From Desertimonas flava (lineage in GTDB: Bacteria > Actinomycetota > Acidimicrobiia > Acidimicrobiales > Ilumatobacteraceae), in NCBI RefSeq assembly GCF_003426815.1, contig NZ_QKYK01000004.1, forward strand, positions 186,001 through 250,000: DNA of 64,000 nucleotides, given 5' to 3'. A program made the position numbers and the translations under genes. Each line of letters opens with the position of its first letter. The stretch's first letter is position 1. Positions 9,220-16,918 of the stretch are shown here, piece after piece. Below the pieces are notes generated by a model. It searched no databases. It was not told the DNA's origin and saw only the letters and a list, made by a program, of their open reading frames with translations.

Positions 9220-10032
9220 TCAACGACGTCTCGCCGGCACGGCCACGACGACTGCCCACATGACCGCCGCGGCCAGCGCCGCTGTGAGAACGTCGCCTCC
9301 TGTGCTGGTACCGAGCACGGCGCCCCGCAGCGCGTCGGTGGCATGGCTGACCGGGTTGCCGTTGGCGAGCACGCGCATCCAGCGCGGCATCGTGTCGAGC
9401 GGCGCGAACGCGCTGGACACGAACATCAGCGGCATCATCAGCATCATCCCGGCGAACTGGACGACGTCGGGACGGCGCAGATGATCACCGATCCTTCCGA
9501 ACAGGGCGCTCATCGCTCCGGCCAGAGCGACGAGCACGACGAGTGCTGACGCGGCATCCAGGGCGTCGCCGTGGAACCGGAAGCCGAGCAGCAACGCGGC
9601 CGCGCCGACGAGCAACACGGCGCGGGCGATCGTGAACAGCACCTCGTTGATGGTGCGGGCGATGCCCGGCAGCGCTCGGGGCATGGCCAGTGTGCGGAAT
9701 CGGTCGTGGAGGCCGTTGGTGTGGTCGATGGCCGCGGCGACGCCGACGTTGGTCCCGGCCATCACCGTGGCGACTGCGAGCATCGCCGGCGTGATGAAGT
9801 CGATGTACGCGACACCGGCCGGGAAGTCGGGCGCTGCCTCCACGCTGCGGAAGACCTGGCTGAACAGCACCAGCATCGCCAGCGGCATCGTCAGCGAGAA
9901 CATCAGGAGCTGGGGCACCCGCGCCGTCGTTCGCAGACTTCGCCCGACGAGCGCGATGAGCTGGACAACGGTGGAGGCTTGATCGGTCGGCACGACCGGC
10001 ACCGAGCTCCGTTGGACGGTGAGAGCAGACAT
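9220..10032 (-). CDS. ABC-2 type exporter permease (DrrB-like)
   Basis: Membrane subunit of a DrrAB-type ABC exporter, 270 residues, with about six hydrophobic segments and the ABC-2 layout (FSLTMPLAMLVLFSQVF; FAGMMLMMPLMFVSSAFAPLDTMPRWMRVLANGNPVSHATDALR). Its start overlaps the stop of the ATPase gene by one base (TGATG), implying translational coupling. Third in an ArsI-like/ATPase/permease operon. Drug or lipid export is the usual role of this family; export of an arsenical is an inference from context. Confidence 0.85.
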   Translation of the reverse strand: MSALTVQRSSVPVVPTDQASTVVQLIALVGRSLRTTARVPQLLMFSLTMPLAMLVLFSQVFRSVEAAPDFPAGVAYIDFITPAMLAVATVMAGTNVGVAAAIDHTNGLHDRFRTLAMPRALPGIARTINEVLFTIARAVLLVGAAALLLGFRFHGDALDAASALVVLVALAGAMSALFGRIGDHLRRPDVVQFAGMMLMMPLMFVSSAFAPLDTMPRWMRVLANGNPVSHATDALRGAVLGTSTGGDVLTAALAAAVMWAVVVAVPARRR

Positions 10033-10952
10033 CAGCTGACTCCTTGCGTGGTGAGGTGGGTGAAGACGTCATCGAGGGTGGGTGACGAGACCTCGAGATC
10101 GTCGATCGCGACGCCGTCGTGCTCGAGTTGGGCGACGACAGCCGCAGCGACGACCGCGTCGGGCGTCGAGTACGACACGCGGCTCCGTGCCGCGGCGATC
10201 GACTCGGTGTCGTCGGGCTGTCTCGACAGTCGATCGAGGTGCTGACTGGGCAGGGTCGCGGACACGACCTTGCCGCCGACGAGCCGTTTGAGTTCAGCGG
10301 GTGTGCCGCGGGCCGCGATCTGACCGTGGTCGAGCACAACGATGTGATCGGCGAGTCGATCGGCCTCCTTCAGGTACTGCGTGGTGAGCACGACGGTGGT
10401 GCCGCGGTCGGTCAGGTCGCCAACGAGGTCCCACAGCGCGCCACGGGCCGCGGGGTCGAGACCGGTGGTCGGTTCGTCGAGGAAGAGGACCGACGGTTCG
10501 GCGATGAGGCTGGCGGCGATGTCGATCCGGCGACGGGAGCCGCCCGACAACGTGCCGACACGACGGTCGGCGATGTCGGCCAGCCCCAGGGCCGCGACGA
10601 TGTCGTCGGCGCGGGTGCTCGCGCTGATGCCGAGGCCGCTCAGCCGGCCGACGAGCTCGAGGTTCTCGCGGCCGGTGAGGAAGTCGTCGAGACCGGCGTA
10701 CTGACCGGTGACTCCAATTCGGCGCCGCACGAGATCGGCATCGACGACCACGTCGAACCCGTCGATCACGACCCGTCCGACGTCCGGCCGGATCAGCGTG
10801 GTCAACGTCTTGATCAGTGTCGTCTTGCCGGCGCCATTGTGGCCGAGCACGCCGAGCGTCGTGCCAGGCGCGACCTCCAAGTCGACGCCGGCGAGGGCGT
10901 GCACGTCGCCGAGAAGCACGTGCACGCCCTCCATGAGCACCGCCGCAGACAT
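10032..10952 (-). CDS. ABC exporter ATP-binding protein (DrrA-like)
   Basis: ATPase of the exporter, 306 residues. Walker A is GHNGAGKTT at about 37-45, the signature is LSGGSRRR near 135 (DrrA-type), Walker B is VLFLDEPTTGLD near 155, and the switch region has Gln rather than His (TTQYL), also usual for DrrA. The C-terminal ~80 residues contain the DrrA-type extension. The start ATG shares its A with the stop of the ArsI-like gene (TGATG). Confidence 0.9.
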   Translation of the reverse strand: MSAAVLMEGVHVLLGDVHALAGVDLEVAPGTTLGVLGHNGAGKTTLIKTLTTLIRPDVGRVVIDGFDVVVDADLVRRRIGVTGQYAGLDDFLTGRENLELVGRLSGLGISASTRADDIVAALGLADIADRRVGTLSGGSRRRIDIAASLIAEPSVLFLDEPTTGLDPAARGALWDLVGDLTDRGTTVVLTTQYLKEADRLADHIVVLDHGQIAARGTPAELKRLVGGKVVSATLPSQHLDRLSRQPDDTESIAAARSRVSYSTPDAVVAAAVVAQLEHDGVAIDDLEVSSPTLDDVFTHLTTQGVS

Positions 10953-11428
10953 CACGATGCCGTCGGGCTCGGACCGGCGCAGCACGGCGTGGCGTCGGCA
11001 CTGGAGTTGGACGCGCAGCACTGGCTCGGTGCGGAGGCGGCATCGTCGGCGGTGTCGTCGGCCAGGACCGTGTAGACCTCCCAGCCGCCGAGCGGGACGT
11101 CGGGCGCGTCGACCCACACCTTGTCCTGGACCGCGTGGCAACAGCGGTCAGACTCCATCATCCGGTGGGAGAGCCCAGCGGCGGCGAACCGCTCCGCCGC
11201 CGCGACGACCTCGGTCGTCGACCCCACCTCGACACCGAGGTGATTCAGGGCCGACGTCGCCCCGGGGTGCTCGAACAGCACGAGCTTCAGCGGTGGCTCG
11301 GCGATCTCGAAGTTGGCGTAGCCGGCCCGCTGTTTGGCCGGTTCGACGCCGAACAGGTCCGTGTAGAAGCGAACGGCGGCCTCGATGTCGCTCACGTTCA
11401 ACGCGAGCTGGATGCGACTGGTCTGCAT
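10952..11428 (-). CDS. ArsI/CadI-family vicinal-oxygen-chelate metalloprotein
   Basis: 158-residue glyoxalase/VOC-fold protein related to the C-As lyase ArsI and to CadI. It opens QLALNVSDIEAAVRFYTDLFG, has NHLGVEV (metal-site His) and the vicinal Cys motif DRCCHA that binds trivalent organoarsenicals in ArsI. The tail carries further Cys pairs (QCC, PCC). ATG 11428 follows GAGGAGGAAG. It is a paralogue of the gene at 15773, and is divergent from the sigma factor at 11568. Either C-As bond cleavage or metal binding is plausible. Confidence 0.8.
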   Translation of the reverse strand: MQTSRIQLALNVSDIEAAVRFYTDLFGVEPAKQRAGYANFEIAEPPLKLVLFEHPGATSALNHLGVEVGSTTEVVAAAERFAAAGLSHRMMESDRCCHAVQDKVWVDAPDVPLGGWEVYTVLADDTADDAASAPSQCCASNSSADATPCCAGPSPTAS

Positions 11429-11511
11429 GGGAACTTCCTCCTCGGGGTCTCCCGCCTGGTGCAGGAGTCGACCGGGATGACGAGCGGGCGTCGACATGGG
11501 CGCACCGCGGA

Positions 11512-11545
11512 GGAAATTTGCGTCCGTTTCCGCTCGTCGTCGTCT
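11512..11545 (+). promoter_or_regulatory. Possible ECF-type promoter of the sigma factor gene
   Basis: GGAAA at 11512-11516 and CGTC at 11535-11538 stand about 18 bp apart, close to an ECF -35/-10 arrangement, 23-50 bp before the start codon. GGAAA (11512) and TTTCC (11526) also form a short inverted repeat in the divergent region shared with the ArsI-like gene. Autoregulation is inferred. Confidence 0.35.
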
Positions 11546-11567
11546 AGAGAGGAGGAGGGAACCCGAG

Positions 11568-12167
11568 ATGCACATCAACGCCACACTCGCAGCCGACCGC
11601 CGCGTCGCCTTGGACGCGAGTTGGTCCGAGACCGTGGACCGGCTGCGCGCCTTCGTCGCATCGCGTGTCGCTGATCCGGAGCTGGCGTCCGACATCACCC
11701 AGGACGTCATCGTGCGGAGCATCGCGTCGGGTGCTCTCGATCGCGTCGACAACGCCGCCGCGTGGCTCTACCGGTCGGCGCGCAACGCGGTGATCGACCG
11801 CTACCGGACACGCCGCACCCATCTTCCGATCGACGAGCTCGCCGCCTGGCCTGAACAGCCCACGGAGAACCGCCCGAACGACGCCACCCGCGAGCTGTCG
11901 CGGTGTCTCCAGCCGCTCCTCGCTCACCTCTCTCCGGCCGCGCGCGACGCGCTCGAGCGCGTCGACGTCAACGGCGAGACCCACCAGCACGCGGCCAGCG
12001 ACATCGGAGTCTCGCTGTCGGGGATGAAGTCACGGGTCCAGCGCGCTCGACGCGAGCTCAGGCAACTGCTCGAGCGATGCTGCACCGTCGCGCTCGACAC
12101 CACCGGGTCGATTACCGATTACCACCGCACCGGCGACTGCGGCTGCAGCACCGACTCCGGCTGCTGA
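11568..12167 (+). CDS. SigZ-like ECF sigma factor with Cys-rich tail
   Basis: RNA polymerase sigma factor of the SigZ type, 199 residues. Region 2 is visible (LRAFVASRVADPELASDITQDVIVR...NAAAWLYRSARNAVIDRYR) and region 4 follows (LSPAARDALERVDVNGETHQHAASDIGVSLSGMKSRVQRARRELRQLL). The C-terminus ERCCTVALDTTGSITDY...CGCSTDSGC is Cys-rich as in SigZ proteins and could sense thiol-reactive metals. GGAGGAGGG precedes ATG 11568. It lies inside the arsenic island and diverges from the ArsI-like/ABC operon, its most likely target. No anti-sigma gene is adjacent. Confidence 0.85.
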   Translation: MHINATLAADRRVALDASWSETVDRLRAFVASRVADPELASDITQDVIVRSIASGALDRVDNAAAWLYRSARNAVIDRYRTRRTHLPIDELAAWPEQPTENRPNDATRELSRCLQPLLAHLSPAARDALERVDVNGETHQHAASDIGVSLSGMKSRVQRARRELRQLLERCCTVALDTTGSITDYHRTGDCGCSTDSGC

Positions 12168-12224
12168 CCCCCTGGACACGCCAACGCCGCAAGCTCGCCC
12201 TGATGACGATGGCCTGCGCGTGTG

Positions 12225-13421
12225 TCAGAGGCGCTTGCTGCGTCGCTCGAGGAGCAGCGTGTCGCGCCAGACGCCGTCGAGCTGTCCGATGCGTTCGCGA
12301 CGGCCGATGACGCGAAACCCGGCCCGCTCGTGGACGGCGATACTTGCGGTGTTCTCGGGGAAGATGCCGGTCTGGATCGTCCAGTAGCCGGCGCGTTCAG
12401 CTTCGGCGACCAGTGCGTCGAGCAACGTGGTGCCGACGTGCCGGCCCCGCTGGTCGGGATGGACGTAGATGCTGTTCTCGGCGACCCCGGCGTAGGCGCA
12501 GCGGTCCGACACCGGGCTGAGTGCCGCCCAACCGATGACGATGTCGTCGGCGGTGGCGACGAGGCGATGGTCGGGGAGGTGGGTGCGGTCCCACCCCTCC
12601 CAGCTCGGCGCACTGGTCTCGAAGGTCGCGTTCCCCGTGGCGATCCCGGCCGCGTAGATGTCCCGCACCTGCGGCCAGTCCGACGCGCGCATCGGCCGGA
12701 TCGTCACGGCGGGTTTGATCGCCTGGACGATCGCGTTGGACAGCCCACCGCCGAGCGGGTCCGTGAGCACGATCTTGACGAGCACGAACCCGACGCGGCG
12801 CAGGTCGTCCTCATATCGTTCGACACTGCTCGCGGTGTCGGCGCAGTCGACCGGGGCGAGGCTGGTTGCGGCCGGATCGACGCTGACGATGTCGCTGATG
12901 CCGACCCGGCCGCCGGGCCGCAACACCCGGGCGATCTCGCTGAGGACGGCGTGCTTGTCGTGGGCGAGCACGATGACACAGTTGGAGATCACCACGTCGA
13001 CCGACGCGTCAGGCAGCGGGGTTCGGGTGATGTCGCCGTGGAGGAACTCGACGTTGGTGACGCCTGCCTCGGCGGCGTTGCGTCGAGCAAGTTCGATCAT
13101 CTCGCCGGTCGCGTCGATCCCGTAGACGAAACCGCCGGGTCCGACGCGACGGGCCGACAGAAGGACGTCGAGCCCTCCTCCCGAACCGAGGTCCAGCACG
13201 GTGTCGCCGGGTTCGAGGTCGACGACGGCCACCGGGTTGCCGCACCCCATGCTGGAGCGGGAGGCGGCTGCCGGCAGATCGTCGAGCTCGTCGACGCCGC
13301 CGTAGTGGCCGCGTCCGAACAGGGCGGGCGACTCGGAACAGGAGCAGTCGTCGCCGGCCGTCGCCCGACGGGCCGCGACCGCGTAGCGCTCGAGCCCCCC
13401 GGGCGACGTGCCGGGGGTCAT
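12225..13421 (-). CDS. arsM: ArsM arsenite methyltransferase fused to ArsN/Pat-like N-acetyltransferase
   Basis: Single 398-residue protein. Residues ~1-235 are an S-adenosylmethionine-dependent As(III) methyltransferase: SMGCGNP (C60), SAM motif VLDLGSGGGLD (75-85), GIDATGEMIELAR, SNCVI (C148) and C193 as candidate As-binding thiols; C26 and C28 form an N-terminal CxC. Residues ~238-398 are a GNAT domain (VTIRPMRASDWPQVRDIYAAGIATGNATFET, IYVHPDQRGRHVGTTLL, SIAVHERAGF) of the phosphinothricin/arsinothricin acetyltransferase type. Start 13421 overlaps the arsR stop by four bases (ATGA). The methyltransferase C-terminal region looks short compared with free-standing ArsM. Confidence 0.85.
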   Translation of the reverse strand: MTPGTSPGGLERYAVAARRATAGDDCSCSESPALFGRGHYGGVDELDDLPAAASRSSMGCGNPVAVVDLEPGDTVLDLGSGGGLDVLLSARRVGPGGFVYGIDATGEMIELARRNAAEAGVTNVEFLHGDITRTPLPDASVDVVISNCVIVLAHDKHAVLSEIARVLRPGGRVGISDIVSVDPAATSLAPVDCADTASSVERYEDDLRRVGFVLVKIVLTDPLGGGLSNAIVQAIKPAVTIRPMRASDWPQVRDIYAAGIATGNATFETSAPSWEGWDRTHLPDHRLVATADDIVIGWAALSPVSDRCAYAGVAENSIYVHPDQRGRHVGTTLLDALVAEAERAGYWTIQTGIFPENTASIAVHERAGFRVIGRRERIGQLDGVWRDTLLLERRSKRL

Positions 13422-13768
13422 CGCCCCACCCCTGCGGCGATCGTCGCATCGTCGATCCATGGCGCTTCGAGGGGAAGTCGGCCCATCACCAGCTCGGCAG
13501 CGGATGGGAAGCACGACAGGCAGCGCTCGTTGATCCGCCACCGGCTACTGGTGCCCGCGCGTTCGACATGCACGAAGCACGTGTTGGCCAGGATCCGCAG
13601 ATGGTGGGACACCGTCGACTGGCCGACGTCCATCGCCTCGACGATCTCACCGACCGTCATCGGTCGGCCGGTCGTGGCCAACAGGTGGAGAACGAGGATG
13701 CGTGTCGGGTCGCCGAGCGCTTTGAACCACTCGGCCCACGTGGCCGCCTGGTCACGGGAGATGTTCAT
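13418..13768 (-). CDS. arsR: ArsR-family repressor
   Basis: 116-residue winged-helix repressor of the ArsR/SmtB family. The DNA-reading helix is VGQSTVSHHLRIL, preceded by the family start WFKALGDPTRILVLHLL. Cys residues in TCFVHVE and NERCLSCF could bind As(III); the classical alpha-3 CxC is absent, so the sensor site is of another type. Heads an operon with the ArsM-ArsN fusion. An inverted repeat overlaps its start codon, implying autorepression. Confidence 0.88.
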   Translation of the reverse strand: MNISRDQAATWAEWFKALGDPTRILVLHLLATTGRPMTVGEIVEAMDVGQSTVSHHLRILANTCFVHVERAGTSSRWRINERCLSCFPSAAELVMGRLPLEAPWIDDATIAAGVGR

Positions 13769-13792
13769 CGATGATCGACGCTAGTCGATGAA
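13764..13792. promoter_or_regulatory. ArsR operator candidate over the arsR start
   Basis: Perfect 8-bp inverted repeat TTCATCGA (13764-13771) and TCGATGAA (13785-13792), 13 bp apart. It covers the arsR ATG, so the transcript leader is very short or absent. It contains the CATCGATGATC element that recurs at the other arsR/arsI promoters. Confidence 0.6.
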
Positions 13793-13819
13793 TGTGACGC
13801 CGGCAAGCGCTCTTCTGCG

Positions 13820-14473
13820 TCAGCGCGTGACACCTCCGGTGACGCCGAGGGAGGCAAGGAGACCCTCGACACGTCTACGGATCTCGTCACGGACCGGCCG
13901 CACGGCCTCGACGCCGAGCCCGGCCGGATCGTCGAGGACCCAGTCCTCGTAGCGCTTGCCCGGGAAGAGCGGGCACGTGTCGCCGCAGCCCATCGTGATC
14001 ACGACGTCGGCCGCGCGCACGATCTCGTCGGTCCACGGTTTCGGGAACTCACCGGCGATGTCGATGCCGACCTCGGCCATCGCCTGCACCGCGGCAGGAT
14101 TGACGTCGGTGCCGGGATCAGAACCGCCGGACCATGCGATGGCCCGGTCGCCGGCGAGATGGTTGAACCAGCCGAGCGCCATCTGCGATCGGCCGGCATT
14201 GTGCACACAGAGGAACAGCACGACCGGTGTGCCCTCGTCTCCCCGGCCCTCGACTCTGGCCAGCGCTCGCAGGCGCTGACGGGCGAATCGCTCGGCCATC
14301 AACGGGAGAAAGTTCGCCAACCTCGATCGCTCGGCGAATTGGTCGAAGCTGGCCTGCAGGACCTGTTCGACGGTCTCGGGAGAGAATGTTCCGGCGAACT
14401 CGTCCTGCAGCGTGGTGGCTGCGCCGCGCAAGGCAACCTGTTGGTCGATCGAGAGGCTGTTGAGGTCGGGCAT
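13820..14473 (-). CDS. arsC: Arsenate reductase ArsC, LMW-phosphatase type with N-terminal helical domain
   Basis: 217-residue arsenate reductase. An N-terminal helical domain (~1-75), as in actinobacterial arsenate-mycothiol transferases, precedes a low-molecular-weight phosphatase domain whose P-loop is CVHNAGRS (89-96). Two further Cys (C163, C167 in MGCGDTCP) are the candidate resolving pair, followed by the FPGKRYEDWVLDDPAG substrate region. It reduces As(V) to As(III), feeding the methyltransferase encoded next to it. The start follows an AGGAGTCTC Shine-Dalgarno. Confidence 0.9.
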   Translation of the reverse strand: MPDLNSLSIDQQVALRGAATTLQDEFAGTFSPETVEQVLQASFDQFAERSRLANFLPLMAERFARQRLRALARVEGRGDEGTPVVLFLCVHNAGRSQMALGWFNHLAGDRAIAWSGGSDPGTDVNPAAVQAMAEVGIDIAGEFPKPWTDEIVRAADVVITMGCGDTCPLFPGKRYEDWVLDDPAGLGVEAVRPVRDEIRRRVEGLLASLGVTGGVTR

Positions 14474-14608
14474 GAGACTCCTGTCAGGTAGTCGGGGGAT
14501 GGAGGAACCGGATCAAGGGCAGGCCGGTGCCGAGAGCCTCGACGACCAGTCGCCGCTGCAGGTCTCGCTGCGCCGACGCGGCGCTCACGGTCCCGGCTGA
14601 CGTCGCGG

Positions 14609-15265
14609 TCACGCCGCGCTCCGCACGAAGTCGTCGATCCGAGCCGCGATCTCATCGCGAACCTGGTCGAACGCCGCGTCCGAACCAACCGGCACGGGAT
14701 CAGGGATCGACCAATGCAGCCACCCCGCCCGGTCGCCGAGCTCCTCGTGGGCACGATCACAGACGGTGACGACGATCGCCGGCACGACCTCGACCGCCGC
14801 CAGCGAACGCGGCGTGACATCGGTCAGATCGAGTCCGGCCCGCGCCGCCGCGGCCACCGCACCCGGATGGACCCGCTCGGCGGGACGTGTGCCAGCCGAG
14901 CTTGCCGGCACGCCCGCAGCGTGACGCCACAGCACCGCCGCCAGCTGCGATCGCGCCGAGTTGTGCGTGCAGACGAACAACGCGTCGGCGAGGACCGGGC
15001 GAGGGCCCGGCATCAGTGAGCCGAGTGCGTCGCGATTCAGATGGACGTAACGGCGCCGGCCGTCGCCCGATGAACGATGACGGCTGATCAGCCCCACCTG
15101 ATCGAGAACGTCCAGGTGATGGGCGAGCAGGTTGGACTCGATGCGCAGCATCGCGCGCAGCTCGATCGGCGCCCGGTCCGACGAGGTCAACTCGTCGACG
15201 ATGGCCAGCCGGACGGGGTCACCGAGCGCGGCGTGGAGCGCAGCGCGGTCGAACGTCGAAGTCAC
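14609..15265 (-). CDS. ArsR-ArsC fusion: HTH domain plus LMW-phosphatase arsenate reductase
   Basis: About 218 residues. The N-terminal ~85 residues are ArsR-like (ALHAALGDPVRLAIVDELTSSDRAPIELRAML then LLAHHLDVLDQVGLI); the rest is a low-molecular-weight phosphatase/arsenate reductase with P-loop CTHNSARS near 99-106 and the DPVPVG loop. GTG 15265 is preferred because TATAGA (complement of 15273-15278) lies seven bases upstream, giving a leaderless message; an ATG at 15289 would add eight residues but falls inside that promoter. It diverges from arsR at 15346. It may couple As(V)/phosphate sensing with reduction. Confidence 0.82.
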   Translation of the reverse strand: MTSTFDRAALHAALGDPVRLAIVDELTSSDRAPIELRAMLRIESNLLAHHLDVLDQVGLISRHRSSGDGRRRYVHLNRDALGSLMPGPRPVLADALFVCTHNSARSQLAAVLWRHAAGVPASSAGTRPAERVHPGAVAAAARAGLDLTDVTPRSLAAVEVVPAIVVTVCDRAHEELGDRAGWLHWSIPDPVPVGSDAAFDQVRDEIAARIDDFVRSAA

Positions 15266-15327
15266 GAGACCATCTATATCAAAAAACATTGAGTCAAGTC
15301 ACGATGAGTGACTGTCGCTTCGACAGT

Positions 15328-15345
15328 TATCGATATGATCTCTGC
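15328..15345 (+). promoter_or_regulatory. Promoter/operator of the CxC-type arsR
   Basis: TATCGATATGATC (15328-15340) contains the -10-like TATGAT (15334-15339) six bases before the ATG at 15346, consistent with leaderless transcription. It shares the ATCGAT core with the sites at 13766 and 15707, suggesting a common ArsR operator. Confidence 0.5.
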
Positions 15346-15693
15346 ATGACGAGCACACGGTCCGCGGCCGACACGATCTGCTGTCCTCCGATGTTCCGGT
15401 CGCCGATCACGGAGGAGCAGGCGATCGATCTCGCCGACGTCCTCAAGGCGATGGCCGACCCCGCCCGCCTCCGGCTGATCTCGATGATCGCGTCGGCACC
15501 GGATGGCGAGGCGTGCGCATGCGATCTGGCCGAACCTCTCGGTCGATCACAGCCGACGGTGAGCCATCATCTCAGCCAGCTCGTCAAGGCCGGATTGATC
15601 ACGCGCGAGCAGCGCGGCAAGTGGGCCTGGTTCCGTCTGAACGCCGAGCGGGTCGCCGAGCTCTGCGACTGCCTTGCCCTCTCGGCCTCCTGA
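15346..15693 (+). CDS. arsR: ArsR-family As(III)-responsive repressor with CxC sensor
   Basis: 115-residue ArsR/SmtB repressor. The sensor sequence EACACDLAEPLGRSQPTVSHHL carries the classical CxC of As(III) repressors next to the recognition helix; TICCPPMF near the N-terminus and ELCDCL at the C-terminus give more thiols. The start at 15346 (MTSTRSAADTICC) matches the leaderless promoter; an upstream in-frame start would run through the promoter. It precedes arsI and is probably its regulator. Confidence 0.9.
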   Translation: MTSTRSAADTICCPPMFRSPITEEQAIDLADVLKAMADPARLRLISMIASAPDGEACACDLAEPLGRSQPTVSHHLSQLVKAGLITREQRGKWAWFRLNAERVAELCDCLALSAS

Positions 15694-15698
15694 ACGCA

Positions 15699-15727
15699 TT
15701 GACATCCATCGATGTGATTGCTAACGT
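15699..15727 (+). promoter_or_regulatory. arsI promoter with embedded ArsR operator
   Basis: TTGACA (15699-15704), a 17-bp spacer and TAACGT (15722-15727) form a near-consensus housekeeping promoter. The spacer holds CATCGATGTGAT (15707-15718), the shared ATCGAT element, well placed for ArsR repression. Confidence 0.65.
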
Positions 15728-15772
15728 ATCGACCATCGTCAATACATGACGTGACACCGAACGGAGAACTCC

Positions 15773-16210
15773 ATGCGTCTGCAACTCGCCCTCAACGTCC
15801 CCGATCTCGCCGAGGCCGTCGACTTCTACAGCAAGATGTTCGGCACCGGGCCGGCCAAGACCAAGCCCGGCTACGCCAACTTCGCCATCGCCGATCCGCC
15901 GCTCAAGCTGGTCCTGTTCGAGGGCGGCGACGGCAACACGATCAACCACCTCGGCGTCGAGACCGAGACGGCCGACCAAGTCGAAGCCGCCGAGGCCCGC
16001 ATCACTGATGCAGGGCTACAGACCACCGGCGTCACCGACACCGTGTGCTGCTACGCCCAGAAGACCGAGACCTGGCTGGCCGGCCCCGACGAGACACGGT
16101 GGGAGTGGTACGTCAAGCACGGCGACGTCGACGAGTTCGGCACGAACTCCCCCGACCCGACGAGCATCCCGGTCGCCGCCACCGGCGGCAACTGCTGCGG
16201 CGGGGAGTGA
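15773..16210 (+). CDS. arsI: ArsI C-As lyase / CadI-type dioxygenase
   Basis: 145-residue VOC-fold nonheme-iron dioxygenase that breaks the C-As bond of trivalent organoarsenicals such as MAs(III). It starts LQLALNVPDLAEAVDFYSKMFG, keeps NHLGVETET and the vicinal Cys motif TVCCYAQKTETWL, and TRWEWYVKHGD supplies the last metal ligand. The tail ends NCCGGE. A GGAG Shine-Dalgarno precedes ATG 15773. Together with the upstream arsR it forms a small inducible unit. Confidence 0.88.
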   Translation: MRLQLALNVPDLAEAVDFYSKMFGTGPAKTKPGYANFAIADPPLKLVLFEGGDGNTINHLGVETETADQVEAAEARITDAGLQTTGVTDTVCCYAQKTETWLAGPDETRWEWYVKHGDVDEFGTNSPDPTSIPVAATGGNCCGGE

Positions 16211-16267
16211 CTCGGCTCGACACCTCGCGGTCGATCGGACCACCTCCCGTTCCACTCATCACGGCGG

Positions 16268-16918
16268 CTACCCGCGGTCGTTCGACGTGGGCCGAATGAA
16301 CGCGCCACGGTCGACCGATATGTAGGTGGATGTCGCTGTGGCGTAGGGCTCCGTCCGCGATCCCTCCGCGTCGGTGAGCTCGGCCGATACCGAAACCTTG
16401 CGTCCCTCGACGTTCGTAACGCGCGCTCGACAGACGAGTGGCCGGCCGATCGGGGTGGCAGCGGCGTACCGCACCCGCAACTCACCGGTGAACGCAGCGA
16501 TCTGGGGGATCCCCAGGGAGATCCCCATCAGATCGTCGAACAGTGCGGCAACGACCCCTCCGTGCGCGGCTCCGGGGGCCCCCTCGTGGGCCGACTGCAA
16601 TGTGAGCAGGGCGACGACGTCATCACCCTCACGGGTCATCGAGAGTTCGAGCCCCCACGGGCTGGAACGGCCTGATACAGGACGTTCGTCGTAACTCGAC
16701 ACCGCCCCGCCGTCGGGCCAGGTTTCGTCGTATCGGGCTCCGAACTCGAGCCCCGTCCGTCGGCGGATTGGGCTCGCCTCCAGCGTCGCGACGGCGGCGT
16801 CGACATGGACCAGCGCCTCCTCGAAGGCCGCGGCGTCCGCGTCACGCCCGACGAGAGCGTGGCCAGCCGACCGGATCCGTTGGGCCAAGGCTGCCCGAGC
16901 GTCGTCAACCCCGGACAT
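16268..16918 (-). CDS. Hotdog-fold thioesterase (PaaI family)
   Basis: 216-residue protein with a C-terminal hotdog domain. The motif AHEGAPGAAHGGVVAALFDDLMG is the PaaI-type active-site helix with catalytic Asp/Glu-like acidic residue, followed by TGELRVRYAAATPIGRPL. PaaI-type enzymes hydrolyse acyl-CoA thioesters. The start overlaps the SnoaL-like gene by 14 bp. In this island it could release CoA from dead-end intermediates or the final product. Confidence 0.82.
   Translation of the reverse strand: MSGVDDARAALAQRIRSAGHALVGRDADAAAFEEALVHVDAAVATLEASPIRRRTGLEFGARYDETWPDGGAVSSYDERPVSGRSSPWGLELSMTREGDDVVALLTLQSAHEGAPGAAHGGVVAALFDDLMGISLGIPQIAAFTGELRVRYAAATPIGRPLVCRARVTNVEGRKVSVSAELTDAEGSRTEPYATATSTYISVDRGAFIRPTSNDRG

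Noticed and set aside
14485-14612. Possible short minus-strand gene in the gap between the ArsR-ArsC fusion and arsC
   Set aside because: A GTG overlaps the fusion stop, but on careful framing the peptide is Arg/Cys-rich with no plausible family.
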